64,000 nt of DNA from Pontiellaceae bacterium B1224 (GCA_029432815.1 JAROBA010000012.1:61270-125269); one strand, 5' to 3'. Counted from the stretch's first letter, positions 6,838 to 18,008 are shown. Numbers and translations are program-made. Notes: a model not told the origin generated them from the letters alone.

Positions 6838-7887
6838 ATGAAACACGTTGTATTTAAAGACCGCATCAAACTCTACGCCAAAGCCGGAAACGGCGGGAAC
6901 GGCTGCGTTTCCTTTCGTCGTGAAAAGCATCTTCCGAAAGGCGGGCCGGATGGCGGTGACGGCGGCCATGCCGGCTCCGTGATTCTGCGCTGTGATGTGA
7001 ATGAAGATTCCCTGTTGCCGCTGTATTATAAACCGCATCAGAAGGCCAAGAATGCGCAGCCCGGCATGGGCTCGATGTGCCATGGAAAGAATTCAGAGGA
7101 CTGTATTGTAAAAGTGGCACCGGGAACGGTTGTGATTGATGCGGAGACTGATGAGTTTCTTGGTGAGCTGCTGAAAGACGGCGAAGAGCTGCTGATCTGC
7201 AAGGGCGGTCATGGTGGGCTGGGTAATGCTCGGTATAAAAGCCCGACGAATCAGGCACCTCGTGAGTTCTCAGAGGGAACCATGGGCGAGGAAAAAGTCT
7301 TCTGGCTGGAACTCAAGCTGATGGCAGACGTGGGCCTGGTTGGATATCCAAACGCCGGTAAATCCACGTTGCTGAGCCAGCTGACGCATGCGCACCCGAA
7401 AATTGCTCCGTATCCGTTCACGACCATCAATCCGATTGTCGGGACCATGGAATATCAAAACTTCAGCCGCCTCAAAATTGCCGACATTCCCGGGCTGATC
7501 GATGGAGCACATGACGGCGTCGGGCTGGGGCATCAGTTCCTTCGTCACATTGAACGTTCCCGCTTCATTATCTTTGTGCTCGATATGGCCGGCACCGATG
7601 ATCGGAACCCGACCGATGATTTCCTGCATTTGAAAGAAGAGCTTCGCCTGCATTTGGAAGAACTGTCTCTGACGCCCTATATCGTGGTGGCCAATAAAAT
7701 GGATTCACCCGGTGCTGATGAAAAACTCAGGGAATTCAAAAGCCGGACCGACGAAACGATCTTCGAAATTTCCGCCGAGCTGGGCGAGGGCCTGGAGCCG
7801 GTGAAAGAGTATCTCTATAAGCATTTCTTTGAAACCCGCAAGGTGGTGAAGGAAACTGCAGAGCTGGAGAATGCAGACGAGGATTGA
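6838..7887 (+). CDS. obgE: Obg-family GTPase
   Basis: This 349-residue protein has the glycine-rich Obg fold (1-160; 'AGNGGNGCVSFRREKHLPKG') followed by the G domain: P-loop GYPNAGKST, switch II DIPGLIDGA and NKMD specificity motif. Obg acts in late 50S ribosome assembly and stress/cell-cycle control. The C-terminal OCT extension of some Obg proteins is absent. The position downstream of rplU-rpmA is conserved across bacteria. No clear terminator follows the stop. Confidence 0.97.
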   Translation: MKHVVFKDRIKLYAKAGNGGNGCVSFRREKHLPKGGPDGGDGGHAGSVILRCDVNEDSLLPLYYKPHQKAKNAQPGMGSMCHGKNSEDCIVKVAPGTVVIDAETDEFLGELLKDGEELLICKGGHGGLGNARYKSPTNQAPREFSEGTMGEEKVFWLELKLMADVGLVGYPNAGKSTLLSQLTHAHPKIAPYPFTTINPIVGTMEYQNFSRLKIADIPGLIDGAHDGVGLGHQFLRHIERSRFIIFVLDMAGTDDRNPTDDFLHLKEELRLHLEELSLTPYIVVANKMDSPGADEKLREFKSRTDETIFEISAELGEGLEPVKEYLYKHFFETRKVVKETAELENADED

Positions 7888-7919
7888 TCTCAATGCGGAT
7901 CACGGTGCGCTGACAGGTT

Positions 7920-8078
7920 CTATTGCTCTAACAGATTACGGTAGATGTTGCGGTTGAAATGCTTTGCTGACAGCAGGTTTTTCGTTTCTTCCAAATTGAA
8001 AATCGTACCGGCATTCGGCTGGTTGCCCAACACTTTAGTTTCGCTCCGATGAGCAGATGGTTTCCTCGAAACGCGCCC
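7920..8078 (-). pseudogene. In-frame open tail beyond the sulfatase stop codon
   Basis: After the TAG that ends the sulfatase gene (8079-8081), the same frame stays open for 52 codons to another TAG at 7922-7920. Its end looks protein-like: 'NAGTIFNLEETKNLLSAKHF' followed by NRNIYRNLLEQ. It has no start codon context of its own. It may be the decayed 3' end of another gene, or the former C-terminus of the sulfatase cut off by an amber mutation. I do not recognise the sequence. Confidence 0.35.
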
Positions 8079-9434
<1,356 letters not shown>

Positions 9435-9436
9435 GT

Positions 9437-10804
9437 TTATTTGCGTCCTGTTGGTGGACCGGTAGGGGCTTCATCGGCGGAGATGGAGCCATCGCCGTTT
9501 GTATCGAGACGGTCGAAGTGTTGGGCCGGGCCGCGGAATTCATCTCTGGAAACTTTGCCGTCACCGTTTTGATCTTCCCGGTTCATGAAGCGGTTGGGTG
9601 CATCGGACGGCTTTTCTTTCGTAACGCGACTGGAAGCCGCGTCTACATGTTGAACATCTCCGCCGCGAACGAGGCGCACCATATTGTCGATGCGGATCAC
9701 GTCGCCCTGCGGGCCGCGACCGTGCGGGAACTTTGAGGCATCGCCCACTTTGGGGTCCGAGCGCTGCGAGCCGGCGCCATGCACATCCATCAGCTGATAT
9801 TCGCCCGTGCGGCGATCCTGCATGAATCCGAGTGAGCGGCCGAAGGCAAAGTAGACGGCGGTGTCGGAGCTTTTGGCACCGGGGTGCGTGCTGCTTGTCC
9901 AGTATTGAGCGAAGTCCTTCTTACCTCCTTCGTTTATAATTTCCGAACATTGGAAGATCGGATCGATGGCGGCGGAGCCGGTGGTGTCCGGCGAGCGGGT
10001 GTAGTCGATGATGCTCTGCAGCTCTTTAGCGTTCGGCAGACGCCAGTCGGAGTGCCCCGCGAATTCCATCGTTTCGGCATATTTCAGCGCCGTCGGCCAA
10101 TCCATGCCTTCGCCGCTGTCGGCTTTCATCCAGGTCAGTCCGGTGGCTTCGTCGGTGATGGTGCCATCACCGTTCTCCTTGAATTGGTTGACTCCATAAT
10201 TTGAGCCGCCGCGGACGTAGAGCACATAGAAGGTTTTCGCACCTCGTCCGCGCGGATCTACAAGGCCGTACCCTTTAATGCGGCCGTCGGCAAAATTGAC
10301 GCCGAACATGGTTTCGTCTCCGCGCATCGTGGTGCTGACATATTTGGTGGAGGTCGCAAACTGGGAATCGATGATCCGGTCGCCGTCCTTTTGCTTTCCG
10401 TATGTGAATTTAAAAACAGAGTCGTCGATGAAGGGTTTTAGCCCGGACGTGTCGGTGCTCATCGGGTCGGGGTCGGTTCCGTTGAGCTGAATCAGCGAAT
10501 AGAGTTCTTTGATGGTTGGCAGGCGCCAATCGTCATATCCACCGACGTTGCATTTGGCCGCTCCCTCAACCGCCGCATTGAAGCTCATTTTTGTGCCGGG
10601 GTCCTGCGTCCACATCAGGCCGGTCACGTTGTCGGTCACAGTGCCGTTTTCATTGTCCGTGTAGGACGGTGCGTTGGCCTCATAGTGTGCGTCCTGCCCT
10701 ATGTCGTTTCCGTAGGCCAAGGTCTGGCCTGTATCGACAATGGGATAGGTGACCGCTCTGGCAATGGCGGAAAACAGGGTGCAATACATCAGTAGCAATT
10801 TCAT
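9437..10804 (-). CDS. Secreted DUF1566 (Lcl-type) protein with EF-hands
   Basis: This 455-residue exported protein has two DUF1566/Lcl repeats, each with the pattern 'NGTVTDNVTGLMW...WRLPTIKEL' (about 50-130) and 'GTITDEATGLTWM...WRLPNAKEL' (about 210-290). Two EF-hand calcium loops follow near the C-terminus (DQNGDGKVSRDEF and DTNGDGSISADEA). DUF1566 is a C-type-lectin-like fold found in secreted and surface proteins. A 3-base gap couples it to the downstream sulfatase, suggesting a joint role in binding or processing an extracellular substrate; this is inference. Confidence 0.8.
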   Translation of the reverse strand: MKLLLMYCTLFSAIARAVTYPIVDTGQTLAYGNDIGQDAHYEANAPSYTDNENGTVTDNVTGLMWTQDPGTKMSFNAAVEGAAKCNVGGYDDWRLPTIKELYSLIQLNGTDPDPMSTDTSGLKPFIDDSVFKFTYGKQKDGDRIIDSQFATSTKYVSTTMRGDETMFGVNFADGRIKGYGLVDPRGRGAKTFYVLYVRGGSNYGVNQFKENGDGTITDEATGLTWMKADSGEGMDWPTALKYAETMEFAGHSDWRLPNAKELQSIIDYTRSPDTTGSAAIDPIFQCSEIINEGGKKDFAQYWTSSTHPGAKSSDTAVYFAFGRSLGFMQDRRTGEYQLMDVHGAGSQRSDPKVGDASKFPHGRGPQGDVIRIDNMVRLVRGGDVQHVDAASSRVTKEKPSDAPNRFMNREDQNGDGKVSRDEFRGPAQHFDRLDTNGDGSISADEAPTGPPTGRK

Positions 10805-10819
10805 TGGCTCGTCCTTTTA

Positions 10820-10838
10820 TTGAGTTGTATCAGCTCAA
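10820..10838. promoter_or_regulatory. Inverted repeat upstream of the DUF1566-sulfatase operon
   Basis: TTGAGTTG-TAT-CAGCTCAA has arms of eight bases with one mismatch and lies 16 bases before the start codon. It could be an operator or an mRNA hairpin close to the ribosome site (AAAGGA). Confidence 0.35.
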
Positions 10839-10884
10839 CGACGGCGATTCCAAAGAAATTGCGCTGTATTGAATTACAGTTTTG

Positions 10885-12294
10885 TCATTTCAAACTGCCG
10901 GGGTTCATAAACTCGTCGTAGGCGACATATCGGCTCATGATTTTTCGGACATAGCTGATAATCTCCCCGCTGCGGCAATACCCGTATTTCGCACGCTTTG
11001 CATAGCGGGACTCAGAAAGGAGTGCGTAGGCATAGTCAACGTTATCGGTCCAGATATTGGGGTTTTTTCCTTTTTGTTCGGCCAGGTTACGGGCATCGAT
11101 CAAATGGCCATAGCCACCATTGTAGGCCGCTAATGCAAAGCAGGTGGTATTGAGCGCGTCTACCTCGTCCGGAACACGATTGTACTGTCTTTTCAGGTAG
11201 TCCGTCCCTCCGCGGATATTCTGCCCCGGATCGAACGGATCTTTCACGCCGACTTCTTTGGCGGTTGCCGGCATCAGCTGCAGAAGGCCCTGAGCCCCGC
11301 ACCACGAAACCGCATCGTTTTTAAAGCCACTCTCCTGAAACATCTGGGAACAGATGAGGGTCCATGGGAAATCGTAGATAGCGGCATATTTTTTCACGAG
11401 ATTATCATACGGAGAAATCTCCCCCGTGCCGGTTGGCTTAAAATTTTCATCCAGCGCCGTATTTCGGGCCATATTAAAGTAGCGGTTATAGATCGTGTTA
11501 TAGTCTGATCCGCCCAGCTCCTGTTTAAAAAATGCATTCACGGCCGCTTGCAATTGCGGTTGGTTTTTACGAGCCACCCAGCTATATCCCCGCACCGTCG
11601 GGAGTTTGATGACGGGGTTCAATTGTTCGCCTAAACGAACACTCTCGTTAAGAATCGTCTGGTCGGCACAGGTGAGGTCATACGTTCCCTGCGCAACTTT
11701 CTCCAGGATCTCGAAGGTTTCTTCGTTTTCCGGTACCAGCTCGATTTTAAATTGCAGCTTTTTCTTTTTTTTCAGATCCTGCAGCGACTCAAAATAGGAA
11801 CTGGACTTGCGAACATGAATGGTCCGGTCGTTCAAATCATCCAGAGATTGGATGGTGGAGTCATTCGCACGCCCGATAATAACTTCGTTAAATTCGCCAT
11901 ATCGGTGACAGTATTCAAGGCCGTGTTTTTTATCAAACGGCTTTGCGGTCATTGTAACAGCAGCGGCAATAAGGTCGGCCCGGCCTTCCTCGAGCCATTT
12001 TCCCATTTCATTCCAGTTTTCCGGCACAATCACGACGACTTCCAGGTCATGTTTTTTTGCAAAGAGTCGGACCAATTCATATTCAAAGCCCATCAGTTGA
12101 CCGCGATGCATGAAATAACACGCCGGATTATTCCGTGTCAAAACACGCAGGTAGCCGCGTCCTTTGATTTTGTCCAGATCGATCTTAAGGCCCTGCTGGT
12201 TCAGCTGCTCCATATTACGGGGCAGGGCATCCAGCTCCGCGATACTGCTGAAGGCGATGAGGGTGAATAGGCAGATAAACAGAAAACGAGGCAT
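10885..12294 (-). CDS. mltF: MltF-like membrane-bound lytic transglycosylase
   Basis: The 469-residue protein combines a signal sequence, a periplasmic amino-acid-binding-type domain (about 40-265; 'GYLRVLTRNNPACYFMHRGQ' start) and a C-terminal SLT domain with the catalytic Glu in 'QMFQESGF', then 'GAQGLLQLMPATA' and 'ALAAYNGGYGH'. MltF cleaves peptidoglycan glycan strands at the cell wall. Start 12294 is preferred because an upstream ATG (12324) lies inside the sulfite reductase gene. It is the last gene of the trpD - sulfite reductase - mltF run, 4 bases from its neighbour. Confidence 0.9.
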   Translation of the reverse strand: MPRFLFICLFTLIAFSSIAELDALPRNMEQLNQQGLKIDLDKIKGRGYLRVLTRNNPACYFMHRGQLMGFEYELVRLFAKKHDLEVVVIVPENWNEMGKWLEEGRADLIAAAVTMTAKPFDKKHGLEYCHRYGEFNEVIIGRANDSTIQSLDDLNDRTIHVRKSSSYFESLQDLKKKKKLQFKIELVPENEETFEILEKVAQGTYDLTCADQTILNESVRLGEQLNPVIKLPTVRGYSWVARKNQPQLQAAVNAFFKQELGGSDYNTIYNRYFNMARNTALDENFKPTGTGEISPYDNLVKKYAAIYDFPWTLICSQMFQESGFKNDAVSWCGAQGLLQLMPATAKEVGVKDPFDPGQNIRGGTDYLKRQYNRVPDEVDALNTTCFALAAYNGGYGHLIDARNLAEQKGKNPNIWTDNVDYAYALLSESRYAKRAKYGYCRSGEIISYVRKIMSRYVAYDEFMNPGSLK

Positions 12295-12298
12295 GGTT

Positions 12299-13969
12299 TT
12301 AGCCCTGAATGATCTGAATGACATTACTCATGCTGAAGTCGGTGACTGTTGAGAGTCTGTCTCTTTTGGAGGCCATAAACTGTTGAAACGTTTGCGTCCC
12401 CGCCGACTGAAGCTGTTTGAGATATTGCTGAACCAGGGCGCTCACAAAGGCTTCAACTTCATCGGCAGCAACCAGCCAATCGGTATTGGTGTAGCCAAAA
12501 GCATGCTGTGCTTCATTTATTTCTCCACCTAGATGGACCTGATAAAACTCAACAATTTCTCCATCGATCCGTTTTTTGTGACCGTGAAAGCCGATGCCGC
12601 TAATCAGGTTGAGTCCGCAGGCGCTGGCGCAGCCGGAAATGTTGATTCCACTGATGATCGAATTATAAACCGACGGCGCTAGTTCGGGATAGCTTTTCAG
12701 CAGCTCGTTCAATGCATTTGCGATGTGCTCACGGGTGCCTTCGGTTTTAAGCAGTCCGATCGGGCAGGCCGTTGCGCCGATACATGAAACGAGCTGTCCG
12801 GTGAAGTCACCGTCTATGTCGATGACATCGGCGAGTTCATTTTTGAGGGCGGAGTGAAGTTCCGGCAGAGCGGAGGAGTGAACGAGCGGAAGTATCAGAT
12901 TCTGCGTTGAAGTGGCTCGAATCCCCTGAATCCCGAGGTCGTTGAGAATCGACGCCAGCGAGCGGAGCTGCTCGGCCCTCAAATTACCATCGCGCACGTA
13001 GAGGTGAGCCGATTTAATATCATCACCAAAAGCTGTGTTTATAACCGATCTGCGTTCCCAGGCATCGAAGCCGGCAATCGGGGTGACGGTTCCTTTTTTA
13101 AGGAGCTCGATTTGAGATTTGTAATCCATCGGTTCAAATTCAAAATCCGGTGCGTCGGCCTGTTCCAGATATTGGAAAAACAGATTGCTGAAGGCATCGG
13201 GCCCCAGCTCCTGAAACAGGAAGCGCAACCGGGCTTTGGGACGAACCTTGCGATTGCCGTTTTCAAAAAACAGGTCCACCATCGCCTGTACGACGCGGAT
13301 AATTTCCTTCTCCGGCAGGAACTCCATCAGCACCGTTCCAAGGCCTGGATTCCGCCCCATTCCGCCGCCGGAATAAACCTTGAAACCGCGTTTCCCGTCC
13401 TGAAGTTTTGCAACAAAACCGAGGTCCTGAATTCCGGCATTGATGTCGTCCGTCGGTTCTGCAGAAATCCCGATCTTAAACTTCCGGCCAAAGCCATAGG
13501 CCCGTTCGTAGGTGCTGATCCAATTCCATACCGCCTGCGTGTGCGGAATCGTGTCGAAGGCTTCTGTGGGGGAAACGCCGGAGCGCGGGGAGGTTGCAAT
13601 GCTGCGGAAGGTATTTCCGCCGCCGCCTCTGAAAATCATGTCCGCATCGTTGCAGGCGATTATGGTTTGATACACCTTATCCGCCGGTACCCCGTGAAGC
13701 TGAATATTCTGGCGCGTGGAAAAATGGGCATGATTAATCTGCTGCACTTCCATGATGTTCGCAAGGTCGTGGAGGTTCTTTGTCGATACCTGCCCGGCGT
13801 TACGGCGCACGCGGCACATATAGGTGCCATCCCTTTCCTGATAAATGCCAAGCAGGGCACTGCGGTGTTTTACATCCATAGCCTTGCACTCGCCTTTGGA
13901 GAGCAGGTCGATGTGGTGCTGGAGATCGCGGTATTGCGCGTCTAATTGTTTTAATAAATCCGGATTCAT
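12299..13969 (-). CDS. Sulfite (siroheme/4Fe-4S) reductase
   Basis: This 556-residue member of the nitrite/sulfite reductase family has both half-domains. The [4Fe-4S]-siroheme cysteines are C396 and C402 (C-X5-C in CIGATAC) and C447 and C451 (C-X3-C in GCASAC). N-terminal 'NHAHFSTRQNIQLHGV' and 'FRGGGGNTFRSIATSP' fit the substrate and siroheme surfaces. Reduction of sulfite to sulfide for cysteine synthesis is most likely, though nitrite cannot be excluded by eye. Sulfur assimilation also appears at the serine acetyltransferase gene (48424). It lies 2 bases after trpD, an uncommon partnership. Confidence 0.85.
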   Translation of the reverse strand: MNPDLLKQLDAQYRDLQHHIDLLSKGECKAMDVKHRSALLGIYQERDGTYMCRVRRNAGQVSTKNLHDLANIMEVQQINHAHFSTRQNIQLHGVPADKVYQTIIACNDADMIFRGGGGNTFRSIATSPRSGVSPTEAFDTIPHTQAVWNWISTYERAYGFGRKFKIGISAEPTDDINAGIQDLGFVAKLQDGKRGFKVYSGGGMGRNPGLGTVLMEFLPEKEIIRVVQAMVDLFFENGNRKVRPKARLRFLFQELGPDAFSNLFFQYLEQADAPDFEFEPMDYKSQIELLKKGTVTPIAGFDAWERRSVINTAFGDDIKSAHLYVRDGNLRAEQLRSLASILNDLGIQGIRATSTQNLILPLVHSSALPELHSALKNELADVIDIDGDFTGQLVSCIGATACPIGLLKTEGTREHIANALNELLKSYPELAPSVYNSIISGINISGCASACGLNLISGIGFHGHKKRIDGEIVEFYQVHLGGEINEAQHAFGYTNTDWLVAADEVEAFVSALVQQYLKQLQSAGTQTFQQFMASKRDRLSTVTDFSMSNVIQIIQG

Positions 13970-13971
13970 AG

Positions 13972-14982
13972 TTAAGCCTGCGACATTTCAGCCAATGCGT
14001 CTAATTTGTTCAACGCCGCACCGGAATCGATAGATTCGGCCGCGAGGGCGAGAGCGTCTTTCGGGTTGTCCGCTTTGCCGCCGGCCATGATGGCGAAGGC
14101 GGCGTTGAGCAGGACAATGTCGCGCTTCGGGCCTTTTTCACCTTTGAGGATGGCGCGGGTGATGGCCGCGTTTTCGGCGGGTTCGCCTCCGGTGAGGTCG
14201 GAACTTCCAGCCATTGGAAGTCCAAGGCCGGTCGGCTGCACTTCATAGCTCTCCACTTTGCCGCGGCGGATTTCGGTGACCATCGTGGTGGTCGTGGTCG
14301 TGAATTCATCGAGGCCGTCGTTACCGTGCACGATAAACTGGTAGTTCATGTCGAGCTGGGCGCAGGCATCGGAAACAATCGGAACGAGCTCCGGTTTGAA
14401 AACGCCCATGATCCCGTTCTTGACGCCCGCCGGATTACAGAGCGGGCCGAGAATATTGAAGATGCTCCAGATGCCCAGTTCGCGGCGCGGACCGACCACG
14501 TATTTCATGGCCGGGTGCAAGCCGGGCGCAAACAGGAAGGCCACGCCGAGTTCGGCTAAACACGCTTCCATTCTCTGCGGGGTGTACTGAATGTTCACAC
14601 CGAGGGCATCGAGGACATTGGCTGCGCCGGATTTGCTGGAAACACCGTACGATCCGTGTTTCGCGACGGTTACGCCTGCTCCGGCAATGACGAAGGCGGC
14701 GGTGGTGGAGATGTTAAAGGTGTGCGCGCCGTCGCCGCCGGTGCCGACAATGTCGATGGCGTTGGGATCATCGCATTTAATTTTGGTGGCATTGGCGCGC
14801 ATCACTTCGGCACAGCCGGCGATAATTTCCGGCGTTTCACCCGTCTGCCGCAATCCCATAATGAAGGCGCCGATCTGGGCTTCGGAGGCATTGCCCGACA
14901 TGATGTCAGTCATGGCCGCCGCCGCTTCGGCGCGGGAAAGGGTTTCGTGATTTACGAGTTTGGCAATGGCGTCTTTAATCAT
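13972..14982 (-). CDS. trpD: Anthranilate phosphoribosyltransferase
   Basis: This 336-residue enzyme of tryptophan synthesis transfers phosphoribose from PRPP to anthranilate. Diagnostic motifs are 'GTGGDGAHTFNISTTAAFV' (PRPP loop), 'AKHGSYGVSSKSGAANVLDA' and 'GPLCNPAG'. ATG 14982 is chosen because GGAG lies 6 bases upstream; ATG 14994 also exists. No other trp gene is nearby. A truncated second copy lies at 34957-35105 and shares part of the upstream sequence. Confidence 0.95.
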   Translation of the reverse strand: MIKDAIAKLVNHETLSRAEAAAAMTDIMSGNASEAQIGAFIMGLRQTGETPEIIAGCAEVMRANATKIKCDDPNAIDIVGTGGDGAHTFNISTTAAFVIAGAGVTVAKHGSYGVSSKSGAANVLDALGVNIQYTPQRMEACLAELGVAFLFAPGLHPAMKYVVGPRRELGIWSIFNILGPLCNPAGVKNGIMGVFKPELVPIVSDACAQLDMNYQFIVHGNDGLDEFTTTTTTMVTEIRRGKVESYEVQPTGLGLPMAGSSDLTGGEPAENAAITRAILKGEKGPKRDIVLLNAAFAIMAGGKADNPKDALALAAESIDSGAALNKLDALAEMSQA

Positions 14983-15186
14983 GTGGGGCTCCATTTTTTT
15001 AGACGGGATTACTACAATTTTAGAATTACGTTCCTAAATGGTTATCAACCATTGAAAGACGATATTCCAAGGGGTGCTGGAATGGAAGCAAGAATGTAGA
15101 TGGAGGGTTGGTACTGTTCGGTACTATCACCTGTTTCATTGGGGCGGACATTCTTTCCTGCGAAGAAGGCCTTCTTGGTTTGCCAT

Positions 15187-15852
15187 CTAGTTCTTATGTT
15201 TAAAAAGGCCGAGGTTGTGGGCTTTGTCGATGGCGGAAGGGGCGTTGGCGACGTTGAGCTTCTGGTAGATGTGGCCGGTGTGTGTCACAACGGTATAGAC
15301 GCTGATGCCCAGCATTTGCGCGATCTCCTTTTTTAAATGCCCTTTAGCAACCAGGGCGAGGATTTCCATTTCCCGGTCGGAAAGTGCGGGGAGCACTTCC
15401 TTATTCTGAGGTTGCGTTTTCAGCGTTGCCAGAATGTATTTTGCTACGCTGGCGTCAATTGGTGCACCGCCTTCCATGACGGTCCGGATACCATCGGTAA
15501 TGGTTTTAACGGTTGAAGATTTGAGGAGATATCCCGTTGCGCCGAGTGTGATTGCTTTCAATACATCTCCTTCCTGGTTCGACTGGGAGAGGATGATTAT
15601 TTTGGCATCGGGAACGGTTGATGAAAAATAGGGGATTGCATCGAGTCCGGACATGCCCGGAAGGTTCAGGTCCAGCAGGATAATATCCGGTTCTTTGCGT
15701 GTTTCCATTTCCTGCAGACTTCGAAGAGCCCGTTCCGCGGTACCGAATTCACTGATCAGTTCAATGCCGGATGCTTTTTGCAGGGCAATTTCGATGACCT
15801 CCCGATACTCGGGATGATCCTCAACCATCATAACGCGGATATTTGTTTTCAT
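15187..15852 (-). CDS. NarL/LuxR-type response regulator
   Basis: This 221-residue protein has a receiver domain (1-125; acidic 'VEDHPEYREV', phospho-acceptor in 'ILLDLNLPGMSG', Lys in 'LLKSST') and a LuxR-type helix-turn-helix (155-215; 'LSDREMEILALVAKGHLKKE'). Its ATG overlaps the stop of the sensor kinase (ATGA), so the two are a cognate pair. The pair is divergent from the polysaccharide gene run at 18034 and may control it; this is inference from position. Confidence 0.92.
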   Translation of the reverse strand: MKTNIRVMMVEDHPEYREVIEIALQKASGIELISEFGTAERALRSLQEMETRKEPDIILLDLNLPGMSGLDAIPYFSSTVPDAKIIILSQSNQEGDVLKAITLGATGYLLKSSTVKTITDGIRTVMEGGAPIDASVAKYILATLKTQPQNKEVLPALSDREMEILALVAKGHLKKEIAQMLGISVYTVVTHTGHIYQKLNVANAPSAIDKAHNLGLFKHKN

Positions 15853-17852
15853 TTAAGACCTCTGTTTGAATGTCTACGTTTGCGGATTCGAAGTTTCAGG
15901 AGAATGCTGGTTCCGCCGGTTGCAGGGCTTTCAACGCTAACCTTTGCCCCGAGCAGCTTCGCTCTACGCTTAAGCGATTTCGGGATTCCGTTTCCATCCA
16001 TATCTTCCAGTCCGCGACCGTTGTCGCTGATGGTCAGATCGAGTTCCTGCGGACGGACTTTTAAGACGGTACTAAATTTTGTAGCTCCGGAATGGCGGCT
16101 GATATTGACGAGCGATTCTTTGTAGAAGAGGAAGAGGTCGACACAGTTTCTTCGGCTGAGCTGGTCGAGGTGTTCCTGGCCAGTGATGGACAGCTTGTGC
16201 TCCAGCTTGGCCAGGCTTCGCTGGGCGGCGCGCTGCATGTCTGCCACGAGCCCTTTATACAGTTCTTCCGAATTGAGCATATCGGTGCAGCTGCGTACGG
16301 CGATGCCGGAACGTTCCGTTACGGCTCGAATGCGCTGGTGCATCATGGCGAGTTCTTCGGGGTCCTCCTTGGCGCCTTCGGCAAGATCGCTCAGTAACCC
16401 GATGGTGTGCAGATTGGCGCCGAGTTCATCATGCAGATCCGCAGCGATCCGCAGTTCGATCTGTTGAATTTTTCTCATCCGTAACATGCGGTCGATGAGA
16501 ATGGTAAAGCCAATGCCGGCGGCAAGCAGTGCGGAGAGCCAGCCCATTCGGCGCAGATTGTTTTTTTGCTGTTCATAGCGGCGATTCAGTTCCTTCTCCA
16601 CGAAAGGGCGTTCTGCCTCAAGATCATGACGGCGGGCCAGCTGCTGCATCCAGTCATGAATGGGGAGGATGGTTCCATAGATGTTCAGACCGTCTGTGAG
16701 AAGGGAGGGGGGGCGTTGTGGGTTTGTGTGTGATTCAGAGATCGTGGCCTGTTTCCCGAGTGCGACATTCCGCCCGTTTGAAAACAGTTCGATTTCAGCG
16801 AAACCAAAGCGCGGAGCAAGCGGGCCGAAGCGCGGGTCCATAGAGGGGGCCGTAATTTTCAGCCGGAAATAACGGCGCGTGGTTTCGGGGAAAGCCCATA
16901 TCATGACAGGGGCCATTTCGTAGATGGTTTCGAGGTGCAGGTCGAGCAGGGTTTCTGCATCCGAAAAGTCGGGCTGGTTTGCGCCTTCCAACTGCAAACC
17001 ATGCGGGATTCCGAAGTCGCTGGGCAGTGCCTGGGGGAGTACATCGCTGGTGTCAACGGCATGGAGATGCAGACGGGAGACGGGAAGGCTTTCCCCCAGG
17101 TCAAAGGTCAGTACTGGGAGGGTATTGCTGCTGATTTGACTGATGAAGGCTACGCTCTTATCGCCGCTGGCAGCATCCATTAGATAGGGAACGAATCCAT
17201 CGACTGCGTAGTTTGCATCCCATGCAAGACCATCCCGCCGGTTGGATTTTGCTTCGACCGATTGATGAAGTGCCACGTTTTCCTGTCCGCAGAAGGCCAT
17301 AATTTCCGAGAGTTGGAACGCATATCGATCATCAAAGGCTCGGAGCGAGAGCTGGTCGGTTTCAATCCGTATCCAGGAAGCGGTTATACCGTTGCAGGGA
17401 ATGGAAAGCGGCGCGATCCGGGGGAGGAATTTCTGAGCGTCTGTATATTGGGCAATGATTCGTCCTGTTCGGTCTTCAGCTGTTCCGGCGATCAGCCGAA
17501 ATCGTTCGGGAAAACCATCGGCCTGAAATCCGGTTTGGGTGTCGCGCCGGATCACCGGAATCAGGACGACTTCATCCAGGGGATGCGCAATTCCAAAATC
17601 GATCTCAATCCATTCCGCAAACTGCTTCTTCGGATGGCGGATTGAGCGGTAACCAATTGCTCCCGTGCCACTCCGTATACTGTAATTCGCCAATTGCGCC
17701 AATTCACCGTCGATTTCTGCGAGTCGCTTTTCCAGCCGGGAGAGTGACTGATCATGAAAATCGGGGGGAAGCGGCTGATTTGCAATGCACAACCCGGCCA
17801 TCATGGATGCACACAAAAGTAACCGTTCTTTCATAATCAACGTTCTCGCCAT
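15849..17852 (-). CDS. NarX/DegS-type sensor kinase with discoidin-like sensing domains
   Basis: This 667-residue kinase has a signal sequence, then a large periplasmic part (about 25-430) that looks like two F5/8-type C (galactose-binding-like) modules: 'FAEWIEIDFGIAHPLDEVVLIPV' and 'LPVLTFDLGESLPVSRLHLH', with 'RYFRLKITAP'. A membrane helix (about 440-460) and a HisKA_3 dimerisation box (ADLHDELGANLHTIGLL) follow, ending with an HATPase (ISDNGRGLEDMDGNG). A sugar-binding sensor fits the adjacent polysaccharide genes. An alternative start is ATG 17834. Confidence 0.85.
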   Translation of the reverse strand: MARTLIMKERLLLCASMMAGLCIANQPLPPDFHDQSLSRLEKRLAEIDGELAQLANYSIRSGTGAIGYRSIRHPKKQFAEWIEIDFGIAHPLDEVVLIPVIRRDTQTGFQADGFPERFRLIAGTAEDRTGRIIAQYTDAQKFLPRIAPLSIPCNGITASWIRIETDQLSLRAFDDRYAFQLSEIMAFCGQENVALHQSVEAKSNRRDGLAWDANYAVDGFVPYLMDAASGDKSVAFISQISSNTLPVLTFDLGESLPVSRLHLHAVDTSDVLPQALPSDFGIPHGLQLEGANQPDFSDAETLLDLHLETIYEMAPVMIWAFPETTRRYFRLKITAPSMDPRFGPLAPRFGFAEIELFSNGRNVALGKQATISESHTNPQRPPSLLTDGLNIYGTILPIHDWMQQLARRHDLEAERPFVEKELNRRYEQQKNNLRRMGWLSALLAAGIGFTILIDRMLRMRKIQQIELRIAADLHDELGANLHTIGLLSDLAEGAKEDPEELAMMHQRIRAVTERSGIAVRSCTDMLNSEELYKGLVADMQRAAQRSLAKLEHKLSITGQEHLDQLSRRNCVDLFLFYKESLVNISRHSGATKFSTVLKVRPQELDLTISDNGRGLEDMDGNGIPKSLKRRAKLLGAKVSVESPATGGTSILLKLRIRKRRHSNRGLK

Positions 17853-17990
17853 GTTCTAGGTCTTTGCTTTAGCCCTTTTAAGCTTCGTCTGAATTGGGCA
17901 TTAAACCGTATCGTTTTTATGCGTTGAGACCATCCTAAAAAATAGGGATAGGCAATTAATCTATTGCTTGTAGCTTATATCGGTTCAAGA

Positions 17991-18008
17991 AAGGCAACTG
18001 GTTGCCTT
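17991..18008. promoter_or_regulatory. Inverted repeat before the polysaccharide gene run
   Basis: AAGGCAAC-TG-GTTGCCTT has perfect 8-base arms and ends 25 bases before the ATG at 18034. A weaker repeat, AGGCAAT-N6-ATTGCTT, lies at 17950-17969. Together they are candidate sites for the divergent NarL-type regulator, or an mRNA hairpin. Confidence 0.45.
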
